The notes below the pieces were generated by a model. That model did not search any database and had not been told where the DNA came from. It saw only the letters and a list, made by a program, of their open reading frames with translations. The translations under genes were made by a program, and so were the position numbers. Below, one piece after another: positions 1 through 6,495 of a stretch of DNA of 22,414 bases. Where the stretch lies: positions 1 through 22,414 of the forward strand of contig CAZIJP010000032.1 in the NCBI GenBank assembly GCA_964539615.1. The letters are read 5' to 3'. Within the stretch, counting starts at the first letter, position 1; every line of letters starts with the position of its first letter. The DNA is from CAYRFE01 sp964539615. GTDB lineage: Bacteria; Macinerneyibacteriota; Macinerneyibacteria; Macinerneyibacteriales; CAYRFE01.

Positions 1-2
1 AT

Positions 3-10
3 TATCTTTG
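3..10 (+). promoter_or_regulatory. Bacteroidota-type -7 promoter element
   Basis: TATCTTTG matches the TAnnTTTG -7 consensus used by the primary sigma factor of Bacteroidota. The partner -33 TTTG element would lie upstream of the window, so only half of the promoter can be judged. Transcription would start a few bases downstream and give a leader of roughly 50 nt before the first small ORF. This is the only intergenic match I found; other TAnnTTTG strings lie inside genes and are expected by chance in such AT-rich DNA. Confidence 0.6.
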
Positions 11-69
11 TATATGATTAAAAATCAAGAAGTTAAGTAAAATATATAAACAAATAAACATTACAAGCT

Positions 70-216
70 ATGAATTACGAATTAGAACAAGCATTGGAAC
101 AATTAAACAATTTAGAAATTAAATTGGAGTTATTAAAGAGAGAAATTATTATTGAAAAAAGAAACCTACAACTGTTCCAATTTGAGTTGGAATTACATAA
201 ACTATTAAAAAAATAA
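70..216 (+). CDS. 48-aa coiled-coil small protein
   Basis: This 48-codon ORF (MNYELEQALEQLN...) runs to TAA three bases before the next start codon. Almost the whole product is an amphipathic, charged helix with leucine or isoleucine at heptad-like spacing, so a short coiled coil is likely. It has no membrane segment and no catalytic motif. Its place directly behind the promoter element and its A-rich leader support real translation. Function is unknown; a small regulatory or adaptor peptide is possible. It resembles in style the 45-aa helical ORF at 3551, but I see no clear homology. Confidence 0.5.
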   Translation: MNYELEQALEQLNNLEIKLELLKREIIIEKRNLQLFQFELELHKLLKK

Positions 217-219
217 AAG

Positions 220-744
220 ATGAGAACAACAGCAGAACAAGCGTCTTTAGCATTAGTTAAAGAATTATTAAACCAACAAATTAAAGAGTGTACAATTTCT
301 GAATCAAAAAACCAATTTGAACACTATGATTTATTGTTAGAGGTTAATAAAGCAAAGGCTTATATTGAAGTTAAAGAAAGAATGGGTAAGTATTGTGAAC
401 TACCTAGCTTTATAAAATATTCAGAACTTGGATGGATGTCTGAACAAACAAAGTGGGATTTTCTGGTTGGTAAGCCTAGTAGATATATTAATCTTTTTAG
501 AGTTGCTGGGGAGGTTGTAATAATCGTTTGGGATTTGAATAAAATTAAAAATAATACAGTAACACTTAATTGTCCAAAAACTACAGATTTTAATACATCT
601 GGTAATAGAGATAAATTAAGTACTAATCTTCTACCCAATCAAGGCACTATTTATATCAAGAGAGATGGTAAATATGAAGAGATTAAATGGGAGAATTTAA
701 AGAGTGAGTTAATGTATAAAACAAAAACATTTGTATTAAATTAA
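220..744 (+). CDS. Putative PD-(D/E)XK-fold nuclease
   Basis: The product is 174 aa. Residues 36-54 read as YD, a hydrophobic strand, about 12 residues, then AYIEVKER, so D37 with E50-x-K52 forms a D...ExK core typical of PD-(D/E)XK nucleases. An amphipathic helix with acidic residues (E6, E15) precedes it, where this fold often supplies another metal ligand. The rest is a mixed alpha/beta region without a recognisable DNA-binding domain. In phages, proteins of this fold act in recombination, DNA processing or as mobile endonucleases; which applies here cannot be read. The gene starts three bases after the upstream small ORF, so the two are probably co-transcribed. It is followed directly by the hairpin element at 750. 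The assignment is motif-based inference. Confidence 0.45.
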   Translation: MRTTAEQASLALVKELLNQQIKECTISESKNQFEHYDLLLEVNKAKAYIEVKERMGKYCELPSFIKYSELGWMSEQTKWDFLVGKPSRYINLFRVAGEVVIIVWDLNKIKNNTVTLNCPKTTDFNTSGNRDKLSTNLLPNQGTIYIKRDGKYEEIKWENLKSELMYKTKTFVLN

Positions 745-749
745 AAAAT

Positions 750-776
750 AAACCTCACGATGTATAGGTTAATCGT
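750..776 (+). repeat. Hairpin element, copy A
   Basis: A 27-nt intergenic element with a second copy at 18984-19010. The first 24 nt match at 22 positions. AACCT (751-755) can pair with AGGTT (766-770), leaving a 10-nt loop, CACGATGTAT. In the other copy the closing A-U pair becomes G-U and the loop differs at one base, so pairing is kept. Both copies end about 10 nt before the ATG of the next gene and begin a few bases after the stop codon of a nuclease gene. No U-tract follows, so a terminator is unlikely. A cis-regulatory RNA, phage promoter or operator is more plausible. Confidence 0.6.
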
Positions 777-785
777 TTATAAATT

Positions 786-1151
786 ATGGGACAAATTAAG
801 AAAGAGTTCTCAACAAAAAGAGAAGCTAAGGAGTATTTAAAATTCTATGTCGACAGCTGTTTTATTGGTCAATATGTAATACCAAAAGAAACAATTAGTT
901 TATATAAACTATCAAAAGATGTCAGCTGTATGCATTTTCATATAGTGCAGGAAGGTTATTATAACTCTATAGGAGTTGAATTTGCATTTAATGCATTTAT
1001 AGATAACAAAGAAGAAAAGATAGAGTATTATAAAATGGGTTGGACATTTGCAGAACTACATAGGGATTCCAGTAGTCATACAATGTTAAAACCATTAGAA
1101 TGTGAGAAACTTAACAACTTTAATAAATTAATGAAAATTTTAATAGACTAA
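786..1151 (+). CDS. Hypothetical protein, 121 aa
   Basis: I do not recognise this protein. It is mixed alpha/beta and looks soluble, opening with a lysine-rich helix (KKEFSTKREAKEYLKFY). A central segment with alternating aromatic and hydrophobic residues (CMHFHIVQEGYY) suggests beta strands, and the C-terminal part is a hydrophilic helix. It has no signal peptide, membrane segment or catalytic signature. It is the first gene after hairpin element copy A, whose 3' end lies about 10 nt before this ATG, so its transcription or translation could be controlled by that element. Three bases separate its stop codon from the next start. Confidence 0.7.
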   Translation: MGQIKKEFSTKREAKEYLKFYVDSCFIGQYVIPKETISLYKLSKDVSCMHFHIVQEGYYNSIGVEFAFNAFIDNKEEKIEYYKMGWTFAELHRDSSSHTMLKPLECEKLNNFNKLMKILID

Positions 1152-1154
1152 ATT

Positions 1155-1466
1155 ATGAAAACAAGTGAACAAGCAGAAAATGACTTTTTAATTTCATACA
1201 CTACAGAATCAATAGTAAATAGTTTCATTTCTCGTACTTTTGATGGAATTATTAAATATTCTTTTAAAAATGGTTTAGAAAATTTTGAAGAAGAGTTTGC
1301 TAAAAACAGAGGATGTTGGATACAATATTCAAATGAAAATGAAGTAGCTTTAGGGTGTTATCTTAAATTAGATGGAGAAGTGAAGAGAATTAATCAAGCT
1401 AGATGCAGAGAATGGTTTAAAAATGCTTTCAAAGAATACAAAATACAACAATCAGTGAAGTATTAG
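1155..1466 (+). CDS. Hypothetical protein, 103 aa
   Basis: A small soluble protein that I do not recognise. It has helical ends and a middle section (GCWIQYSNENEVALGCYLKL) that reads like two beta strands joined by a turn, with two cysteines (C54, C68) that could lie close together. The C-terminal helix is basic (RCREWFKNAFKEYK), which would suit nucleic-acid or protein binding. It sits between the 121-aa unknown and the methyltransferase with only short gaps, so it belongs to the same transcript. No function can be assigned. Confidence 0.65.
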   Translation: MKTSEQAENDFLISYTTESIVNSFISRTFDGIIKYSFKNGLENFEEEFAKNRGCWIQYSNENEVALGCYLKLDGEVKRINQARCREWFKNAFKEYKIQQSVKY

Positions 1467-1472
1467 GACAAA

Positions 1473-2666
1473 ATGATTATAGAATATAGTAAAAAGAACA
1501 GAATAGCTCAGGATAAATACTACACTGGGAAAAGTAATGCAGACAACTCGTTTGCATTACTTAATAAGTGGATTAAAAAGTTAGACTTATTCCCGACAAT
1601 TATAGAACCTGCTGCTGGAGATGGTAAATTAATGGATTCAGTTATTGGTTATGAAGTTATAGGTTATGATTTATTTCCAGAAAGAGAAGATATAACCAAA
1701 AATGATTTCCTTGAAAATTCAAATATATTTGAAGGGGAATGTGTAACTTTTATGAATCCACCATTTGGTAGTAGAGGTAAATTATGTAAAGAGTTTATAA
1801 GTAAATCATTAGAAGGAAGTGAGTTAGTTGGATGTATAGTACCAAATAGCTTCATTAAAGTTAAAAAGAATGTTGTAAATAAAGAGTATGATATTTTAGA
1901 CTATATCCTATTAGATAGTAAAGATTTCACTATTTTAGAAAAAGAGTATGAAGTTAACTGTTATTTTTTAATTATAAGTAAACCACAGAAAAAATATAAA
2001 GTAGTAAGTGAGATTGTAATTGAAGAGTTTACACCACCAACTGAAATGCCAATAGATATTGATTTTAAGAATAAATTGAAAGATAGTGTTGTTTTTGATA
2101 TAAAAAGAAATATTGAAGAGTATTTAAAAACGGGTAAATATATAAATCATTTAAAAAATTTCGATTTAACAAAACAAGAACTAAGTTTAGATTCTGTTGA
2201 ATGGGATGAATTTATAGTTGAGGATTTGTTTATTGTAGAAAAAGGTAAACAGTTAACAAAAGAAACAATTATATCTGGAGAAATTCCATATATAACTTGT
2301 GCTAATACTAATAATGGAGTTGGGAACTATGTTTCAAACGAAATGAAATTATATAGAGACGCTTTAACAATAGCAGAATCTGGAGAGCCTGGAGTTTGTT
2401 TTTATCACGATTATATTTTCTGTGCTGGAGGTAATACTAACGTTTTAAAGTTAAAAAGTGGAGAATTAAACAAATTCCTAGGAGTATTTTTAGCAACTGT
2501 TTTTGAGAAATTAAAACCAAAATACAGCTACGGAAAAACTTTAGGACAAACTAGATTAAAAGTGGAAAAAATCCACCTTCCAGTTAAAAATAGTGAACCT
2601 GATTATGAATTTATGGAAAGATATATAAAGAGTTTAAATTTTAGTGAATGTATAAAGAACAAATAA
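1473..2666 (+). CDS. DNA adenine methyltransferase fused to HsdS-like specificity domain
   Basis: A 397-aa protein in two parts. Residues 1-190 form a compact S-adenosylmethionine-dependent N6-adenine methyltransferase: a QDKYYT motif (13-18) before the AdoMet site, motif I EPAAGDGKL (45-53), an acidic D66 after the next strand, and the catalytic NPPF motif (95-98). Residues about 240-375 resemble one target-recognition domain of a type I specificity subunit, with W244 before DLFIVEKGKQ, then IPYITCANTNNGVGNY. No nuclease motif is visible and no restriction gene adjoins, so this is probably an orphan modification enzyme that shields phage DNA from host restriction. A type I specificity subunit normally carries two such domains; here there is one. 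The 3' end overlaps the sigma region-2 gene by 19 nt. Confidence 0.75.
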   Translation: MIIEYSKKNRIAQDKYYTGKSNADNSFALLNKWIKKLDLFPTIIEPAAGDGKLMDSVIGYEVIGYDLFPEREDITKNDFLENSNIFEGECVTFMNPPFGSRGKLCKEFISKSLEGSELVGCIVPNSFIKVKKNVVNKEYDILDYILLDSKDFTILEKEYEVNCYFLIISKPQKKYKVVSEIVIEEFTPPTEMPIDIDFKNKLKDSVVFDIKRNIEEYLKTGKYINHLKNFDLTKQELSLDSVEWDEFIVEDLFIVEKGKQLTKETIISGEIPYITCANTNNGVGNYVSNEMKLYRDALTIAESGEPGVCFYHDYIFCAGGNTNVLKLKSGELNKFLGVFLATVFEKLKPKYSYGKTLGQTRLKVEKIHLPVKNSEPDYEFMERYIKSLNFSECIKNK

Positions 2667-2959
2667 TTAATGAAATCTACAACAGTGGGTGGTTGGCTAA
2701 ACACTGCCACTCACTTAGTAGTGATTATAGTCTAATGGAAGACCTTATGCAAGAGATTGGTCTTATAGTATTAGAATATAAAGGTGAAGGATTATTAAAA
2801 GCTTATAATGAAGGTAAACATTTAGCATTTATTAAAATGATTATTCGTAATCAATATAAAAGTGAAACTAGTCCATTTTGGAAGAAATATAGAAAGAATC
2901 AAACATCAGAATTACTTGATGAAATTTATTTAGGAGAAGATAATGAAGACAACGATTAA
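2648..2959 (+). CDS. Sigma factor region 2 as a separate protein
   Basis: A 103-aa protein resembling only the first half of a small sigma-70-type factor. DLMQEIGLIVLEY (32-44) matches the DLxQE region 2.1-2.2 pattern that binds the core polymerase clamp helices. FIKMIIRNQYKS (61-72) and TSPFWKKYRK (74-83) fit regions 2.3-2.4, which contact the -10/-7 element. The acidic tail (LGEDNEDND) would be the interdomain linker. Region 4 is missing and is encoded by the next gene in another frame. The ORF starts inside the end of the methyltransferase gene. I infer a phage-encoded factor that redirects host polymerase to phage promoters. The domain call is fairly secure; the two-subunit interpretation is inference. 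Confidence 0.65.
   Translation: MYKEQIINEIYNSGWLAKHCHSLSSDYSLMEDLMQEIGLIVLEYKGEGLLKAYNEGKHLAFIKMIIRNQYKSETSPFWKKYRKNQTSELLDEIYLGEDNEDND
2932..2937 (+). promoter_or_regulatory. Shine-Dalgarno-like site for the sigma region-4 gene
   Basis: AGGAGA lies 5 nt before the ATG at 2943, inside the end of the region-2 gene. Most genes here have only A-rich leaders, so a purine-rich ribosome site at this spot supports separate initiation of the region-4 protein. It could also be mere coding sequence. Confidence 0.35.
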
Positions 2960-3224
2960 TGAGCATATAGTTATTGGAACTTGGGAGTCGTTTGATAATA
3001 TAATGGCACAGTATTATGATGGTTTAGATATTAACGATGATAGGACAGAAAAAGTATTAAATTATTTATCTACAATAAAAGATGTTGATAGAAAAATATT
3101 TTTATTATTTGCTGAATTTGGAAGTTATCGTAAGGTTGCAATTCAAACAAATAGAAGTCACGCTTTTATTGGTAATGTAGTTAAAGAAATTCGTAAAAAC
3201 ATAATTAAAGCACTTAATACTTAA
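2943..3224 (+). CDS. Sigma factor region 4 as a separate protein
   Basis: A 93-aa protein with the layout of sigma region 4. VDRKIFLLFAEFGSYRKVA (48-66) matches the 'dR.if.l....gsy..vA' entry helix, and residues 61-84 form a helix-turn-helix ending in VVKEIRKNI. This domain normally binds the -35/-33 element and the beta flap. The first 40 residues are acidic and helical. The gene overlaps the region-2 gene by 17 nt in a different frame, and its own frame opens only after a TAG at 2931, so it cannot start much earlier. Together the two products (103 + 93 aa) about equal one compact sigma factor. A sequencing frameshift is possible, but the overlap contains no homopolymer that would favour it. 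Confidence 0.65.
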   Translation: MKTTINEHIVIGTWESFDNIMAQYYDGLDINDDRTEKVLNYLSTIKDVDRKIFLLFAEFGSYRKVAIQTNRSHAFIGNVVKEIRKNIIKALNT

Positions 3225-3225
3225 T

Positions 3226-3540
3226 ATGGAAATTTTATATATAATGTTAGCGATAATTATAATAAATTTTGTAGTTGTCTTTATAATAGACCATAGTGGT
3301 ATGATAATTGATTTATCCAAATTTTTGTATAGAATTATGGGTAGAAAATGGAATTATCAAATAATAGGTAAGCCGTTTGGATGTAGTTTATGTATGGTAT
3401 GGTGGATTACTTTAATCTACTTGTTATTTAATATTGGATTTTTATATGCTATTGGATTAGCTGCTTTAAGTTCAATATGTAGTGTATTTACGAAAAAGAT
3501 TATAGGTGTAGTATTTAGAATGTTTAATAAAATAGAATAA
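3226..3540 (+). CDS. Small membrane protein with CxxC motif
   Basis: A 104-aa protein that begins with a strongly hydrophobic helix (about residues 3-22, MLAIIIINFVVVFIIDH) and has a second hydrophobic stretch (about 57-85). Between them is GKPFGCSLCMVWW (46-58), a CxxC motif followed by tryptophans. I have seen similar 'KPF-C-x-x-C' membrane proteins in Bacteroidota phages, but no function is known to me. The cysteines could bind metal or undergo thiol chemistry. Two membrane passes are likely, in the inner membrane of the host. The gene starts one base after the region-4 gene ends, which suggests coupled expression. Confidence 0.65.
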   Translation: MEILYIMLAIIIINFVVVFIIDHSGMIIDLSKFLYRIMGRKWNYQIIGKPFGCSLCMVWWITLIYLLFNIGFLYAIGLAALSSICSVFTKKIIGVVFRMFNKIE

Positions 3541-3550
3541 AAATAATATT

Positions 3551-3688
3551 ATGAATTTAGAAGAAATGAATTTGACAGAATTGAAAGCTATTGCTTTTGA
3601 TTTAATTGTACAGTTGAAACAAACTGAAGAAGCTTTAAAAATGGTTCAAGACAGAATGCAAATATTGAGTAAGCCAAATGAGAACTAA
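3551..3688 (+). CDS. 45-aa helical small protein
   Basis: A 45-codon ORF (MNLEEMNLTELKAIAF...) predicted to be a single amphipathic helix with coiled-coil character. The pattern 'ELKAIAFDLIVQLKQTEEAL' resembles short helical proteins I recall in Bacteroidota phages near the packaging genes. It ends 11 nt inside the next gene, and its leader is A-rich like those of neighbouring genes. Both points favour real translation. Function is unknown; a DNA-binding, scaffolding or adaptor role cannot be told apart. Confidence 0.6.
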   Translation: MNLEEMNLTELKAIAFDLIVQLKQTEEALKMVQDRMQILSKPNEN

Positions 3689-3950
3689 AAAATTAGAACA
3701 GCAACCAGACGTTAGTGAAACTGGTTTGGTATATAAGGAGGAAGAAAAAGTTCAAACGATATACGACAAGTATGATAAATATATAAACCAGTTAAATGCA
3801 GGATATTTGACTGGTTTAAATTATAATGAAGCAATGGAAATACTTAGATATTGTGAGAATAAGATGAACATAAGTATACCACTTAATATGAGTTGCGGAG
3901 TTTGTTTAATGGATTTAATTAAATTATTTGTAAGAATTAGATATAAATAG
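3678..3950 (+). CDS. Hypothetical protein, 90 aa, with CxxC
   Basis: An unrecognised 90-aa protein. The N-terminus is charged and probably disordered. The middle (EEKVQTIYDKYDKYINQLNAGY) is helical, and the C-terminus carries IPLNMSCGVCLMDLIKLF, with a CxxC pair (C73, C76) in a hydrophobic helix context. Its position just before terS is consistent with a DNA-packaging accessory or late regulatory role, but this rests on position alone. It overlaps the preceding 45-aa gene by 11 nt, and its stop is two bases before the terS start. Confidence 0.6.
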   Translation: MRTKKLEQQPDVSETGLVYKEEEKVQTIYDKYDKYINQLNAGYLTGLNYNEAMEILRYCENKMNISIPLNMSCGVCLMDLIKLFVRIRYK

Positions 3951-3952
3951 TT

Positions 3953-4387
3953 ATGGAAAGAAAGAAAAAAAATGACCCAATTTTAGATAAGAGTCCAGAA
4001 TTAACTGAAAAAGATTTTGAGGTTATTCAATTATTTATTGAAGGTATGTCTAGGAGGGATTCATATAGAAATGTATATGAAGAAAAGATTAGTGATGCAA
4101 GTATTTACAACTGGTGGAAATTACCAAAAGTTGTTAGAAGATTGCAGGAATATGAAATGCAACTAGATAATTATAATGTTGTTTGTGATAAAACGCTTAT
4201 ATCTATCATAAAAGACCCTAATGCAAGCAATAGAGATAAGATTTCTGCTATTAAACATTGGAGTGGACTTAGAGATAGAATAAAGACAAAAGTTATTATA
4301 GAGCAAGAGAAGACAGTTAAGTTCGATAATGTGTCAGACGACAATTTGGAGCTGATTATTAACGCTATAAAAGATGGCAATAAGTAA
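3953..4387 (+). CDS. terS: Terminase small subunit
   Basis: A 144-aa protein directly before and overlapping terL by 14 nt, the classic arrangement. Residues 17-52 (LTEKDFEVIQLFIEGMSRRD then SYRNVY...SIYNWW) form a helix-turn-helix-like unit that would recognise the packaging site. Residues 55-110 are helical and suit ring oligomerisation. The acidic C-terminus (FDNVSDDNLELIINAIKDG) suits contact with the large subunit. Its length is normal for the family. The call rests on the helix-turn-helix pattern plus location; sequence motifs in small terminases are weak. Confidence 0.75.
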   Translation: MERKKKNDPILDKSPELTEKDFEVIQLFIEGMSRRDSYRNVYEEKISDASIYNWWKLPKVVRRLQEYEMQLDNYNVVCDKTLISIIKDPNASNRDKISAIKHWSGLRDRIKTKVIIEQEKTVKFDNVSDDNLELIINAIKDGNK

Positions 4388-5726
4388 AAACGTAATTAAT
4401 TCTGCTGTTAGAGAATATTGTACTAGAAGATTTTATAATTTCTTTAAATACTTCTGGAAGCAAGTTGAAACTTCAGAATTTGAGGATAATTGGCATATAG
4501 AAATGGTTTGTAATGAACTGCAAAATCGTTTTGAACTACACAAGAATGAAGAGCAGGATGAAAGTATGCTTAGAGACCTTATATTTAATTTACCACCAGG
4601 ATGTAGTAAATCACTTATGGTATCAGTATTCTTCCCTGCTTGGGTGTGGTTAATTAAGCCAAATACAAAGATTATTAGTTATTCATATTCATTTAAAGTT
4701 GCTGAGGAGTTGAGTGGAAAATCACTTAGATTGCTTATGTCAGAGGAATATATGAATATTTGCGATTTCAAATTGACATCTACAGCGGTATCAAATATAA
4801 AGAATAATAAATATGGTCATAGATTTGTAACATCTACTGGTGGAGCTGTTACTGGTATTCACGCTGATATAATTATTGGTGATGACCCAAACAGTCCACA
4901 ATCAATAAACTCTCAAGCTGCAAGAGATGAAGCTAAAAGGTTTGTTAGAGAAATATTACCATCAAGAAAAACTTCAATCAAACGAAGCTATACAGTGACA
5001 GTGCAGCAACGTATGCACAATGATGATGTTACTAATTGCTTATTGGAGCTTGGTAATCCAAAACTAATATCAGTACCAGCAATAAATGATAACGGTGAAT
5101 CATTCTTTCCTGGTAGATTTCCAATATCAGCATTAAATAATAAAAAGATTGAGCTTGGCAGTAAATCGTTTATGGCTCAATATATGCAGATTACACAAGA
5201 TGAAGATGGTGGAATTATTAAAAAGGATTGGTTAGTTGAGGAGATTACAGAAGATAAACCTCAATTTTACTTTTTAGATAGTGCATATGGTGGAAAGAAT
5301 GCTGATGATAATGCTATTTGTGGAGCATATAAAAGAGGTAATAATTTAGTTATACAATCATTAGAACTTAATAAGATGGAATTTCCAGCACTTATTAATT
5401 GGATTAAAAATAATATACCTGCTAGAAGTAAGGTATATGTTGAAGGTAAAGCATCTGGTAAATCAATTGTACAAACACTAAAGCTTGAAACTGATTTAAA
5501 TATAATTGAAATAAAACCAACTGTTAGTAAGCTTGAAAGAAAGCATAGTTGTTCACCATTTTTTGAAGCTGGTAGAATAATTATAAATAAGAATATTAAG
5601 AATAAACATACTCTTATAGAACAGTTAGTATTTGATAGTACTAAACACGACGATGCACTAGATGTTGTTATGCATAGTATAGAACAGTTATTGATGAAGA
5701 GAGTTGGAAATTATGATATTAGATAG
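4374..5726 (+). CDS. terL: Terminase large subunit
   Basis: A 450-aa packaging motor and headful/cos nuclease. The N-terminal ATPase has a Walker A-type loop LPPGCSKS (73-80) and Walker B ADIIIGDDP (164-172), with D170/D171 as acidic residues. The C-terminal RNase H-like nuclease shows its three acidic sites: D302 in FLDSAYGGKNADDNA, E357 in VYVEGKASGKS, and D427/D430 in HDDALD. Length and order are complete for the family. It would dock on the portal and pump DNA into the prohead. The ATG lies inside terS, so the two are translationally coupled. A GIY-YIG endonuclease gene follows, 99 nt after the stop. Confidence 0.95.
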   Translation: MAISKNVINSAVREYCTRRFYNFFKYFWKQVETSEFEDNWHIEMVCNELQNRFELHKNEEQDESMLRDLIFNLPPGCSKSLMVSVFFPAWVWLIKPNTKIISYSYSFKVAEELSGKSLRLLMSEEYMNICDFKLTSTAVSNIKNNKYGHRFVTSTGGAVTGIHADIIIGDDPNSPQSINSQAARDEAKRFVREILPSRKTSIKRSYTVTVQQRMHNDDVTNCLLELGNPKLISVPAINDNGESFFPGRFPISALNNKKIELGSKSFMAQYMQITQDEDGGIIKKDWLVEEITEDKPQFYFLDSAYGGKNADDNAICGAYKRGNNLVIQSLELNKMEFPALINWIKNNIPARSKVYVEGKASGKSIVQTLKLETDLNIIEIKPTVSKLERKHSCSPFFEAGRIIINKNIKNKHTLIEQLVFDSTKHDDALDVVMHSIEQLLMKRVGNYDIR

Positions 5727-5746
5727 AAATAGGAGCTATAAAAAAT

Positions 5747-5800
5747 TGTTACTTTTTTTGGCATAAAAAATCCTATATATACTGGCGAAAAAAAGTTACA
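5747..5800 (+). repeat. Imperfect inverted repeat between terL and GIY-YIG gene
   Basis: Arm 5747-5762 (TGTTACTTTTTTTGGC) pairs with arm 5785-5800 at 14 of 16 positions around a 22-nt AT-rich loop. It is the main feature of the 99-nt gap after terL. No U-tract follows the second arm. It could stop or slow transcription after terL, set the 3' end of the terL message, or mark the insertion point of the endonuclease gene. The T7/A7 core makes some pairing by chance easy in AT-rich DNA. Confidence 0.45.
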
Positions 5801-5825
5801 TTACAAATTAAAAATAATAATAACA

Positions 5826-6494
5826 ATGAAACAATTAAATGATTTTTTTCAAGAATTAGATTGTAAAAATAAAATTGCCGGAATATATAAACTAACTAGT
5901 CCATCTGGTAAAATATATATTGGTAAAGCATCAAATTTATATGTTAGACTTAATAATTATATAAATTTACATTGTAAAGGACAAAGATACTTATATAATG
6001 CATTATTGAAATATGGTGTTGATAATTTTAAAATAGATATACTATTTAAAACAGATAAAAAATATAAATACATAGAAGATTTATTAAATGCTATCGAAAT
6101 AAGAACTATTAAAACTTTTAAATCAACAAATAGGGATATTGGTTACAATATTAAATCTGGAGGTAATGGTGGAAAACATAGTGAAGAAACTAAAAAATTA
6201 ATAGGTAATGGGAATAGAGGTAAAAAACGTTCAGAAGAGTTTAAATTAAATGTCTCAAAAAGAATGAGTGAAACAAAACGTTCAGAAGAAAGTAATAAAA
6301 AAAGAAGTAATAGTATGATTGGTAAGAATAAAGTTATTGTTATTCAGTATAATAAAAACGGAGAGTTTATTAAAGAGTGGGAATCAGCTTCTGATGCGTA
6401 TAGAGAATTAAATATAAGTGGAACTAGTATAGCAAATAATATCAGTGGTAGAAGTAAATCAGCTGGTGGTTTTGTTTGGAAATATAAAATATAA
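5826..6494 (+). CDS. GIY-YIG homing endonuclease with NUMOD3 and IENR1 modules
   Basis: A 222-aa free-standing homing endonuclease. The catalytic domain shows GIY (19-21), YIG (31-33), R41, probable metal-binding E91 in AIEIRTIKTF and N108 in GYN. Residues about 115-165 hold three short HSEE-type repeats (KHSEETKKL, KRSEEFKLN, KRSEESNKK), the NUMOD3 DNA-binding pattern. Residues 172-222 (VIQYNKNGEFIKEWESASDAY...) are a NUMOD1/IENR1 helix-turn-helix module. All parts look intact. Such enzymes cut allelic sites in related phages and spread with flanking DNA; insertion beside the conserved terL gene fits this. It is a selfish passenger between terL and the tail chaperone gene, not a structural gene. 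Confidence 0.92.
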   Translation: MKQLNDFFQELDCKNKIAGIYKLTSPSGKIYIGKASNLYVRLNNYINLHCKGQRYLYNALLKYGVDNFKIDILFKTDKKYKYIEDLLNAIEIRTIKTFKSTNRDIGYNIKSGGNGGKHSEETKKLIGNGNRGKKRSEEFKLNVSKRMSETKRSEESNKKRSNSMIGKNKVIVIQYNKNGEFIKEWESASDAYRELNISGTSIANNISGRSKSAGGFVWKYKI

Positions 6495-6495
6495 T

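Noticed and set aside
115..215. Possible structured RNA in the first small ORF
   Set aside because: The purine-rich, T-poor stretches make no stable stem by eye and are explained by a helical coding sequence.
360..638. 92-aa minus-strand open frame
   Set aside because: Antisense to the nuclease-like gene, with no start context and no recognisable domain; the plus-strand frame is clearly coding.
6445..6495. Earlier ATG for the tail chaperone
   Set aside because: It would overlap the end of the GIY-YIG gene by about 50 nt in another frame; the ATG at 6496 follows the stop directly.
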